From NCBI RefSeq assembly GCF_039503195.1, contig NZ_JBCJKP010000001.1, positions 10,106,001 to 10,170,000 of the forward strand: 64,000 nucleotides of DNA. The letters are read 5' to 3'. Below, one piece after another: positions 42,461 to 52,300 of this stretch. Position 1 is the stretch's first letter. Each line of letters begins with the position of its first letter. A program made the position numbers and the translations under genes. The DNA is from Streptomyces mirabilis. Lineage in GTDB: Bacteria > Actinomycetota > Actinomycetes > Streptomycetales > Streptomycetaceae. The notes beneath the pieces were generated by a model. The model searched no databases and was not told the origin of the DNA. It was given only the letters and a program-made list of their open reading frames with translations.

Positions 42461-45100
42461 GTGGACAGCGGCATCGTCTTCTACATACCCGGCGCCCTTC
42501 TCCTGGTCACCGCGGGACTGAAGCTGTCGGCGGGTACGGGCCTGTGGCGGGATTCCCTCGTCGCGCCGAGCAACGCGATCCTGCTGGTCGGCTCCGCCGT
42601 GTGCGTTCTGTCCGCCCCGCCCACGATCCGGTACGTCAATGACGCGACCGGCGTCGCCAACTTCAGCGCCCCGCTGGTGTACGCCGGCATGACGGCGCTC
42701 AGCGCGAGCTACCTCGTCCTCATGATCCGGTGGAAGGGCGGACGCCCTGAGACGCAACAGCGCGCCGCCCGGCTCGTACTGGGCGTCTACGCACTGGTCA
42801 TCGCGGGAATCTGGGTCCTGTTCGGCCTGGCCGAGGTCCCCGTGGAACGGACCCAGGACCTGGACACGTACTACGCCAACACGCCCTGCATGCGGGAAAT
42901 GATCGTGCTGTACATGGTCGCGCACACGGCCGCCACCATCGCTCTCGCCGTCATGAGCGTGAGCTGGCTGCGAGAGGTGCGGGGCGTGACCCGCGTCGGT
43001 CTGCTCCTGCTCGTCGTCGGCCTGACGTTCGACGCGGGCTACCAGATCGCCAAGTACACGGCCATGGCCGCCCGCTGGAACGGCGTGGACTGGGATCTCC
43101 TCTCCACCGACGTGTCCCCGCCGCTCGTCATGCTCGCCGGCGTCACCACCGCCGCCGGCTTCGCCGTCCCCCGGGTGGGGCCGCCGGCGGTCGACAATCT
43201 GCGCGCGTGGAAGCGCTACCGGCTCCTGAAGCCCCTCTGGGCGGAGCTGCGGACGCTGCGCGCGCCGACCGAGGGGATCATCCGATGGTGGGATCCGCCT
43301 GTCGTGCGCCTGGCGCGCCAGGAGATCGCCATCTGGGACGGCGTTCTGGTCTGCGCGCCCTATCTCGATGACCACGTGCGCACGACCGCGTACGCCGAGG
43401 CCGAGGCGTCACTCGCCGCCGACGGTACCCCCGGAGTCCGATCACCGCACCAGGCCGCGGTGGTGGCCGAGGCGGCCATGCTGGCCGCGGCCCGTGTACA
43501 GGTCCTGCACGACGGCCGCGCGGAGGTACCGGCGAGAGCGGGAACCCTGGAGTCCATTTCCCCACCGCAACGGATGGTTCTGCTGTCGCGCGCGCTGTCC
43601 TCGTCCCCGATCGTCGCCCGAGCACGACGGCAGGCCGCCGCCCGTACGGCCGCCGGCCGTGACGGAGACTCCCGCTCCCCGCAACAGAAAAGAGTGCACC
43701 CTATGTCGTCGTCTGCCAGAACTGCCTCCCGCCGTACCGCGGTGGTCATCGGAGGGGGTATGACGGGCATGCTCGCCGCGGCCGTGCTCGCCGACTTCGC
43801 AGACGTCCGGATCATCGAACGCGATGTGCTGCCCGACGGCCCGCACCCCCGCAAGGGACTGCCGCAGGCCCGCCATGCCCACGTGCTCTGGTCCGGCGGC
43901 GTGAAAGCCCTCGACGACCTCCTGCCCGGCATCGTCGACCAACTCGTCGACCAAGGCGCCCACACACCGCGCATCATGACCGACCTGGTGTCCAAGGCCC
44001 CCTCGGGGCAGTGGTTCCGCAGATTCACCCACGCCCGCCACACCAACCTCCTGTGCAGCCGTGACCTCCTCGACGCGGTGATCCGCACCAGGGTTCTGCG
44101 GGATCATCGCGTCACCCTCCTCCAGCAGACCGAACTGCTCGCCCTGCTGGGCGACGGGGACCGGGTGACCGGTGTCCGTGTACGCGCGGAGGAGTCCGAA
44201 ACATCCATCCCTGCCGACCTGGTGATCGACGCGAGCGGTCGCGCCAGCCGCGCCCCGGTCTGGCTGCGGGAACTCGGACTTCCTCCGGTCCACGAGCGCA
44301 TGGTCGACGCCGGTATCGGCTACGCCAGCAGGATCTACCGCGCACCCGGCAGCGCGGCGGACGGTTTTCCCATCGTCAACGTCCAGGCCGATCCCCGCCG
44401 GATCCCCGGCCGCGGCGGCATCATCGCCCCCATAGAGGGCGGCCGATGGCTCGTGACGCTCTCCGGATCCCGCGGCGGGCAACCCAGCAGCGACAACGAC
44501 GAGTTCATGCCCTTCGCCCTGAGCCTGCCGCACCCCGTCATCGGCGAACTGCTGGCGAACGCCGAACCCGAGAGCGACGTCGTCACCACCCGTAGTACCG
44601 CCAACAAGCGGCGGTACTACGAGAAGGCCGCCCGCTGGCCCGACGGCTTCATCGTGCTCGGAGACGCCGTCGCAGGCTACAACCCCGTCTACGGCCACGG
44701 ACTGAGCGCCGCCGCGCAGAGCGTGATCGCCCTGCGTCACGTCCTGCGGCAACAGGACCTCGGCGCACCCGGCACCGCCCGGCGCGTCCAGAAGGCCGCG
44801 GCCCGGCCGGTCGAGAACGCCTGGAGCCTGGCCGTGGGCCAGGACGTGTTCTACCCGGACGCCGGCGACCAGCCGCCCACCCGGCTCGAACGAACCCTCG
44901 CCGCCTTCGTGGACAAGGCCGTCGACGCCGGCTCGCGCAACCCCCGCGCCCTGCGCATCCTCCTGGACGTGATGAGCATGGAGAAGCCGCCCGCCCGACT
45001 GCTCATGCCCGACATGCTCGCGCTGGTCTTCCTCGGCCGGAAGACGCCGCCCCTGGAAGGTCCGCCGCTGGCACAGCACGAGCGCGAAGCCACTTCGTGA
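42461..45100 (+). CDS. Fusion: MAB_1171c-type membrane protein + FAD-dependent monooxygenase
   Basis: One uninterrupted frame from GTG 42461 encodes about 879 residues. Residues 1-400 repeat the layout of the preceding gene: seven hydrophobic segments, the loop PVERTQDLDTYYANTPC and LARQEIAIWDGVLVCAPYLDD. Residues 415-879 are a group A flavoprotein monooxygenase with TAVVIGGGMTGMLAAAVLADFADVRIIERD, DLVIDASGRASRAP and the GD motif in FIVLGDAVAGYNPVYGHGLS. There is no stop between the parts. ATG 43703 sits exactly where a separate monooxygenase gene would begin, so internal initiation could also yield the enzyme alone. A membrane-tethered oxygenase is implied. Confidence 0.78.
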   Translation: MDSGIVFYIPGALLLVTAGLKLSAGTGLWRDSLVAPSNAILLVGSAVCVLSAPPTIRYVNDATGVANFSAPLVYAGMTALSASYLVLMIRWKGGRPETQQRAARLVLGVYALVIAGIWVLFGLAEVPVERTQDLDTYYANTPCMREMIVLYMVAHTAATIALAVMSVSWLREVRGVTRVGLLLLVVGLTFDAGYQIAKYTAMAARWNGVDWDLLSTDVSPPLVMLAGVTTAAGFAVPRVGPPAVDNLRAWKRYRLLKPLWAELRTLRAPTEGIIRWWDPPVVRLARQEIAIWDGVLVCAPYLDDHVRTTAYAEAEASLAADGTPGVRSPHQAAVVAEAAMLAAARVQVLHDGRAEVPARAGTLESISPPQRMVLLSRALSSSPIVARARRQAAARTAAGRDGDSRSPQQKRVHPMSSSARTASRRTAVVIGGGMTGMLAAAVLADFADVRIIERDVLPDGPHPRKGLPQARHAHVLWSGGVKALDDLLPGIVDQLVDQGAHTPRIMTDLVSKAPSGQWFRRFTHARHTNLLCSRDLLDAVIRTRVLRDHRVTLLQQTELLALLGDGDRVTGVRVRAEESETSIPADLVIDASGRASRAPVWLRELGLPPVHERMVDAGIGYASRIYRAPGSAADGFPIVNVQADPRRIPGRGGIIAPIEGGRWLVTLSGSRGGQPSSDNDEFMPFALSLPHPVIGELLANAEPESDVVTTRSTANKRRYYEKAARWPDGFIVLGDAVAGYNPVYGHGLSAAAQSVIALRHVLRQQDLGAPGTARRVQKAAARPVENAWSLAVGQDVFYPDAGDQPPTRLERTLAAFVDKAVDAGSRNPRALRILLDVMSMEKPPARLLMPDMLALVFLGRKTPPLEGPPLAQHEREATS

Positions 45101-45103
45101 GGT

Positions 45104-45145
45104 GTCGGCCGATCCCTGCGCGGGTTCGCCCGCGCAGGTGCCGAC
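45104..45145. terminator. Bidirectional hairpin between convergent genes, UUCG loop
   Basis: Perfect 10-base arms (CCTGCGCGGG at 45115-45124 and its complement at 45129-45138) enclose TTCG. An outer GTCGG/CCGAC pair extends the stem. It sits between the stops of two convergent genes, where it can end transcription from both sides. Confidence 0.8.
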
Positions 45146-45160
45146 CGGCCCAGGTGGCCG

Positions 45161-46267
45161 TCAGGAACCGGCGGCGAGCCACGGCATCGGGTCGGTGTAC
45201 GTTCCGTCGAGGAGTACCTCGAAGTGAAGGTGTGGGCCGGTCGACAGGCCGGTCGAGCCGACGAGACCGATGACCGTTCCGGCGTCCACGCTCTGGCCCG
45301 AGGTGACCTGAAGGGCCGACAGGTGGTTGTACGTGGTCTCCAGCCGTTTCCCGCCGATGGTGCCGTGATCGATCACGATGCGGTTGCCGTAGGCCTTGGT
45401 CATCGCCGCGAACACGACCTGTCCCTGCCGTGCGGCGGATATCGGGGCCCCCTGGGGCGCCGCGAAGTCGACGCCCGTGTGCAGCTTGGTCACACCGGTG
45501 AGCGGGTGCTGGCGTGTGCCGAAGGGTGAGGTGACCACGAGAGAGGTGAGCGGCGGCGCCAGCACCGCGCTCGCCGCCCCGCTGCCGGAACTCCCGCTCT
45601 CCACCCGGTCGTACGTCTTGTAGCGCGGCAACAGCGCCTTGACCGCGGTGACGTAGGTCCGTGCCTTCGGGGGGACGTGCCCTGCCCGGGTCACCTCGTC
45701 CGTGCCCACCGTGTAGGCGGCGAGGATGAGGTCGAGGGGCTCTCCGGTGACCGTGCCGTGGGTTTTGAGACGGGTGACCTTCTTGGCGAGAGCGCAGTCC
45801 TCGCGGGCGAGCGCCACGATGGCGTCCACCGGGTCGCGGGGCGAGGACCGCTTGTTGCCGTCCTCGTCCTTGCCCCAGGTCCGCCACTGCGCGTCGGTGA
45901 ACCCCGCGATCCCCGTCTCGCCCGAGAGCGTGGCGAAGTCGGTGTCCCAGCTGGAACGTTGTTCGATCTGCGCCGCGAGGACGGACGGCTTCAGGACCGT
46001 GCACGTCTTGGCCGCCGCACGCAGCCAAGGGACGTAGGCGTCCTCGACGTGCTCGGCGACCGCGCCGTCCGCGACCACCGCGCTGTTCGTACTCGGGTCC
46101 GGCGACAGAAGAGTGGTCAGCCGGCCCGTCGCCGTCATGAACACGGCGAACCCCACGACGGCGGTCAGCCCCGGCAGGACCAGCAGCGTGAACGGGCCGG
46201 GGCGGCGTCTGCGCCGGGTGCGCGCTGCCCCGGGCTCGGGTGGCGACTCGGGGGTCCTGATACTCAC
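45161..46267 (-). CDS. M23 peptidase with degenerate lytic-transglycosylase (SLT)-like domain
   Basis: The 368-residue protein starts at GTG 46267. An N-terminal basic stretch and one membrane helix (residues 26-48) anchor it outside the cell. Residues about 75-200 follow the SLT pattern (VLAAQIEQRSSWDTDFATLSGETGIAGFTDAQW), but the catalytic Glu expected after QIEQ is Arg104. The last 130 residues are an M23/LytM domain with the zinc ligands in LHTGVDFAAPQG and TGPHLHFEV. It probably cuts peptide crosslinks while the SLT part only binds glycan. A CTGAAG-N17-TAGCGT promoter ends six bases before the start, so the transcript is probably leaderless. Confidence 0.87.
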   Translation of the reverse strand: MSIRTPESPPEPGAARTRRRRRPGPFTLLVLPGLTAVVGFAVFMTATGRLTTLLSPDPSTNSAVVADGAVAEHVEDAYVPWLRAAAKTCTVLKPSVLAAQIEQRSSWDTDFATLSGETGIAGFTDAQWRTWGKDEDGNKRSSPRDPVDAIVALAREDCALAKKVTRLKTHGTVTGEPLDLILAAYTVGTDEVTRAGHVPPKARTYVTAVKALLPRYKTYDRVESGSSGSGAASAVLAPPLTSLVVTSPFGTRQHPLTGVTKLHTGVDFAAPQGAPISAARQGQVVFAAMTKAYGNRIVIDHGTIGGKRLETTYNHLSALQVTSGQSVDAGTVIGLVGSTGLSTGPHLHFEVLLDGTYTDPMPWLAAGS

Positions 46268-46371
46268 CAGGGGACGCTAGCGTCTCGTCCGCCGGACTTC
46301 AGCAGGAGCAGAGGCAAGGTCACGTGCCCGTTCGGGCACACCGCGGCGGGCCACGAGACCCACCGCGGCGC

Positions 46372-49300
46372 TCATGCGGTCCTTGCTCGGCCCGGAGCGA
46401 GCGCGTCGATCCACTCGCGCACGGCCCGGGCCGTCGTCGGGGCGTTCTCCTCCAGCACACCGAGATGGCTGCCGGGAGCGTCCACCGTGTCGTGGGGGAG
46501 CGGCCAGGACGACCGCCACCGTGACGGCATGTCCGGCAGTGGCTCGCAGGCGCGCACCAACAGGGTGGGAACCCTCGTGGGTTGAGGGTCCCAGCCGCGG
46601 AACATACGGGTGTACGCGCCCAGCGCCAGCAAGGTCAGATCGTCCACCGCGCTGTCGAACCGCTCGCCGACGGCCGCGGGGATCCGGGCGGGCATCGCCA
46701 GCAGCCAGGGCTCGGCTTCCCGATCGGGGGTGACGTGGTACGAGTCCACCAGCACGAGTCCGGCCGGGGGCGCGCCGTCGGCCGCCAGCCGGGCGGTGAC
46801 CGCGTGGGCGGCCGAACCGCCCATGGAGTGGCCCACGACGACGTAGGGGCGATCGCCCAGGTGCCGCCGGACGGTCGCGGCGTGCAGTTCGGCCAGCGTC
46901 TCCAGGTCCCGCGCCACGGCGACTCCGGTGTCGACGCCGGGGTGGCGCAGTTCGAAGACGTCCCGCTCGCCCTCGAAGGGGCCGGCGAGCCCCGCGTACC
47001 AGGGCCGACCGAGGTGGGTGGCGAAGCCGGGAACGCAGACGAGTGCCGGACCGTCCGACCCCGAGGCCAGCCGCAGCGGCGGTATCGCGTGCCGGGCACC
47101 CTCGTCGTGGCCGAAGGTGGGTGCGGCGAGGGACGCGCTCACGAGGAGGTGCATCGCGGAGACGACGTCGCCCGCTTCGCAGACCTGCCGATAGAGGGTC
47201 GGCAGCGACCTGCCGGTTTCGCGTCGGCGTTCAACCGTCGGGACGTCGGGGCGGGGTTCATGACGCCGATCGCCGTCCGGCGGCCCGGCGGCAGCGGCAT
47301 CGTCGGCCAGGGCGCCGCTCAGCTCGGCGTACAGGTGACCCGCGAGCTGCTCGGCGCTCGGCCAGTCGTACGCGACGGTGGCCGCCAGCGGGATCCCGGC
47401 GAGCAGGCTCAGCCGGTTGCGCAGCAGGACGCTCATCAGCGAGTCGAGACCCAGTTCCGGGAAGTCACGGTCGACGGCTTCTACCTGCGTATGACCGAGC
47501 ACCGTGGCGACCTCGGCGCGGACCAGTTCCACCAGGGCGGGCGCCCGCTCGGACGGCGGCAGTGCCGCGAGGCGCTCCCGCCAGGCCCCGGCGACGCCGT
47601 CCGGCTCCGTCACCTCGCTCGCCATCCCGTTCGCCGCCGCGGGTGAGGCCGTCGGCCGGGCAGGGCGCAGCAGCCCTCGCAGCGGCGGCGGAACGGGTGT
47701 CCCGGCGGGCAGCGCTGCCGGCGAGCGGTCCAGCGGCAGCGGTGCGAGGACCGGCTCGCGGCCGCCGAGTGCGGCGTCGAACAGTGCCAGCGCCTGTTCC
47801 GGGGAGACCGCGCGCACCGCCCCACCGTGCACCCGGCCCGCGCGCGCCGCCATCCCGTCGTCGTCGGCCCAAGGACCCCAGGCCAGGGACAGCGCGGGGA
47901 GGCCGAGGGCGGTGCGGTGACGGGCGAGTGCGTCCAGGAAGGAGTTCGCCGCCGCGTAGTTGGCCTGACCGGGATTGCCCAGCAGTCCGGCGGCCGAGGA
48001 GAACAGTACGAACTGCGACAGCGGCAGATCCTTCGTGAGCTCGTGCAGATGCCAGGCCGCGTCGGCCTTCGGCCGCAGTACGGCCGCCAGCCGCTCGGGG
48101 GTCATCGCCTCCAGCACGCCGTCGTCCAGGACCCCGGCCGTGTGCACCACGGTGGTGAGGTCGGGTCCGAACTCCTTGATGAGGGAGGTCAGTTGATTTC
48201 GCTCGGTGATGTCGCAGGCCATCAGGTCCACCCGTGCCCCCGCTCCTTCGAGCTCGGAGCGCAGCGCCGGCGCCCCCGGCGCCCGCTCTCCCCGTCGGCT
48301 GACGAGTACGAGATGCCGTACGCCGTGCCGATCGACCAGATGCCGGGCTAGCAGCGCGCCCAGGGAGCCGGTGCCGCCGGTGATCAGGACGGTGCCCCGG
48401 CCGAGGGAGCCGTCCACCGTCGCCCCGGAAGTGGCCGCGAGCCGAGGGATACTCAGCAAGCCGTCCCTGATGGCCAGTTGGGGCTCGTTCATGCCGAGGG
48501 CGGCAGGCAGCAGCCGTAGCGACTCGGGCCGGCCGTCCACATCCACGAGGGTGAGGCGACCGGGGTACTCGGCCTGCGCGGCCCGCAGCAACCCCCAGAC
48601 CGTCGCGGCGGGCAGGTCCGGCGCCGCATCGGCGGCGCCACGCGTGACCACGGCCAGCCGCCCGGAACCGGCGAGCCGCGCACGCAGCGGATCCAGTGCC
48701 CGTACGGTCAGCGCGTGTGCCGCGGCGGCGGGGTCGGTCCCCTCGTCGGCGCGGGCGGACAAGGACACCACGACCACCTCCGCAGTGTCCGCGGCCCCGG
48801 AGGCCGGGGCCCGCCGCGGCAGGAACGCGGCCAGCCCCAGGTCGTCGGGTTCCTCCACCGCGACGGCGGGTCCTTCGCCGACAGCCGGAACGCCGGTCCA
48901 CCGCAGCCTGTACAGCTCTCCGACCGGAGCGACGCCCGCCTTCGGCACCGGTCGGGTCGTCATCGACTCCAGCCGGGCCACGGGCGCACCCGAGGGCGTG
49001 GCGAGGTCGAGGCCGACCGTGTCCGGGCCGGTGTTCCTGATGCGTACGCGCAGCGCCGTGGCCCCGGTCGCGTGCAGTGTCAGGCCCTGCCAGGCGAACG
49101 GGAGCCGGGCCGGTCCGGAGGGCGGCTCGGCAAGCAGTCCCGCGTGCAGGGCGGCGTCCAGCAGCGCCGGGTGGAGGATGTGACGCCGGGCCTCCGGGAG
49201 CGACACCGGGCCGACTTCGGCGAACAACTCCTCGCCTCGCCGCCACAGGGCCGTGACGCCCCGGAACGCCGGCCCGTACGCGAGACCGGTGGCGGCCAGC

Positions 49301-52300
49301 CGTTCGTAGGCACCGGTGAGATCCACGGGGGTGGCACCCGGCGGTGGCCACGCGTCGAGCGAGGCCGGGCGCTCCAGGACACCCGCAACCGCCGGTCCGA
49401 GCCGACCGGTCGCATGGTGCGTCCAGGCGCCGAGCGCACCGGACTCCTCCGGCCGCGCGTACACGTCCGCCGTGCGCCGTCCGGCGCCGTCCGGGTCTCC
49501 CAGCGCCACCTGGACCTGGATCCCCTCGTCGTCGGCGGCGGGGAGGAACAGCGGGGTGAGAAGGGCGAGATCCTCCAGTACGGTGACACCGCACGCGTCA
49601 CCGGCATGGAGCACCAGGTCGGCGAACGCGGCCCCGGGCACCAGGGTATGGCCACCCACGGCATGGTCGCGCAGCCACGGCTGGGCCGCGCCGGACAGCC
49701 GGCCACCGCACAGCACACGCTCCGTGCCCGGCACGGTGACCGTCTGGGTGAGCAACGGATGGCCCGAACCGGTCGGCGCGTCGGTGGCGGGCTCGGACAG
49801 CCAGTAGCGCTGCCGCTGGAAGGGATAGGTCGGCAGGTCGACCCGCCGGGCGCCGCTGTCCGCGTAGACCCGGCGCCAGTCCACCGGCACACCGTGGACA
49901 TGGAGTCGACCGAGCGCGTCGAACAGCGTCCGCGGCTCCGGAGCGCCCCGCCGGGCGGCGGCCGTGAACAGCGGGTCCCTGCCGCCCTCGGCCAGAGCCG
50001 TCATGGCCTGGGCCGTGAGGTGCGCGTCCGGCCCGATCTCGGTGAACGCGGTCACCCGCCCGTCGTACGCAAGCCAGCACAGGGCGTCCCCGAACCGCAC
50101 GGCCTCGCGGGCGTGCCGTACCCAGTACTCGGCCGACCGCAGCTCGTCTCCGGCGGCCGGGAGTCCCGTCAGCCCCGACAGCACCGGAATGCGGGCCGGG
50201 CCGTACGTCAGTCCACCGACGACATGGCCGAATTCGGCGAGCATCGGGTCCATCAGCGGGGAGTGGAAGGCATGGCTGACCCGCAGCCGGACCGTACGGC
50301 GCCCGAGGGCGGCGAAGCGCCGGGCGAGCGCGAGGACGGGTTGCTCCACGCCGGAGACCACGACCGCGCGGGGGCCGTTCACGGCAGCGATCGCGGTCCC
50401 GTCGGTCAGCTCGCGGGTCACCTCCACCTCGGTGGCGTCGAGCGCCACCATGGCGCCGCCCGCAGGCAGCTCCCGCATCAACCGACCCCGGGCCGCGACC
50501 AGTTCGACGGCGTCCCGCTCCGACAGGATGCCCGCGGCGTGCGCCGCCGCCGCCTCGCCGATCGAGTGTCCGGCCAGGAAGTCCGGCCGTACGCCCCAGG
50601 ACTCCAGGAGTCGGAAGGCGGACACCTCGAAGGTGAACAGGGCCGCCTGGGTGAAGTCCGTACGGTCCAGCAGCGCGCTCGCGGCGGCGTCCCAGAGCAC
50701 CGAGCGCAACGGGTGTTCCAAGTGCGCGTCGAAGCGGTCGCACAAGGCGTTGAAGCTGTCGGCGAAGACCGGGAAGGCCTCGCACAACTCCCTTCCCATC
50801 CCTGAACGTTGGGCTCCCTGGCCGGTGAACAGCAGGGCCGACCGGCCGGCGGAGTCCGCCGGCCGGGACGTGGCGGTCTCCGCCAGGGCGTCCAGGGCGC
50901 TCAGCGTCCCCGCGCGGTCGTCGGCGGCGACGGAGGCTCGGTGGGGCAGTGCGGCCCGGGCGGTGGCATGGGTGAACGCCACGTCGACCAGGGCGAGTTC
51001 GGGACGCTCCCGGAGTACGGCCGCGGTCCGTGCGGCCTGCGTCCGCAGCGCGGCCGAATTCGCGCCGGAGAGGAGCAGCGGCGGTGTCGCCGCGCCGCGA
51101 CGGGAGGGTGCCGCGGCGACCGTACCCGCCTCGGCCTCCTCAAGGATCACGTGCGCGTTGGTCCCGCCGATGCCGAACGCCGACACCGCGGCCCGTCGGG
51201 GCCGCCCGGGCACGGGGGGCCACGCCTCGTCCCGGGTCAGCAGCCGTACGGCGCCCGACGACCAGTCCACCCGTGGTGACGGCTCGTCGGCGTGCAGCGT
51301 GCGCGGGAGCCGTTCGTGGTGCATCGCCAGTACGGTCTTGATGACACCGCCCACCCCGGCCGCCGCCTGGGTGTGCCCGAGATTGGACTTCAACGAGCCC
51401 AGCCAAAGCGGTCGTTGGGCGGCCCGGTGCTGCCCGTACGTGGCCAGCAGAGCATGGGCCTCGATCGGATCGCCGAGTGCGGTGCCCGTGCCGTGCGCCT
51501 CCACCGAGTCCACGTCCGCCGCGGACAGTCCCGCGTCGGCGAGGGCCGCGTGGATCACCCGTTGCTGCGCGGGCCCGTTGGGGGCGGTCAGCCCGTTGGA
51601 CGCGCCGTCGGAGTTGACGGCCGAGCCGCGCAGCACGGCCAGGACCGGATGACCGTTGCGCCGCGCGTCGGACAGCCGCTCCAGCAGAACCAGCCCCACG
51701 CCCTCGCCCCAGGCGGTGCCGTCGGCCGCCGCGGAGAAGGGTTTGCAGCGCCCGTCCGGTGCCAGCCCGCGCAGCCTGCTGAACGCGATGAACGGACCGG
51801 GCGAGGCCATGACCGTGACCCCGCCCGCGACGGCCAGCGAGCACTCGCCGTCGCGCAGGGACCGTACGGCCGTGTGCATCGCCACCAGCGACGACGAACA
51901 CGCGGTGTCCACCGTCACGGCGGGCCCGCGCAGCCCCAGCGTGTAGGCGATCCGGCCGGAGGCGACGCTGCCCGCCGAACCGAGGGCGAGATGCGCCTCC
52001 AGTTCGTGTCCGCCGCGCTGCAGGAGGCGGCGCCCGTAGTCGGCGTGCATCACGCCGACGAAGACACCGGTGTCGCTGCCGCGCAGCTCCGACGGGTCGA
52101 GGCCCGCCCGTTCCAGCAGCTCCCAGCCGGTCTCCAGCAGCAGCCGTTGCTGCGGATCGGTGGCCAGCGCCTCGCGCGGCGACATGTGGAAGAAGGCCGC
52201 GTCGAAGTCGGCCGCCCGGTGCAGGAAGCCGCCCCTGCGGGTGAGGGAGGTGCCGGGCCGGTCGGGGTCGGGATCGTACAGGTCGGCCGTGTTCCAGCCA

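Noticed and set aside
40591..45100. Classical toxin-antitoxin pair of HTH and ImmA/IrrE genes
   Set aside because: A 348-base gap separates the genes and the operon continues into membrane and oxygenase genes, so a simple two-gene TA module is not the best reading.
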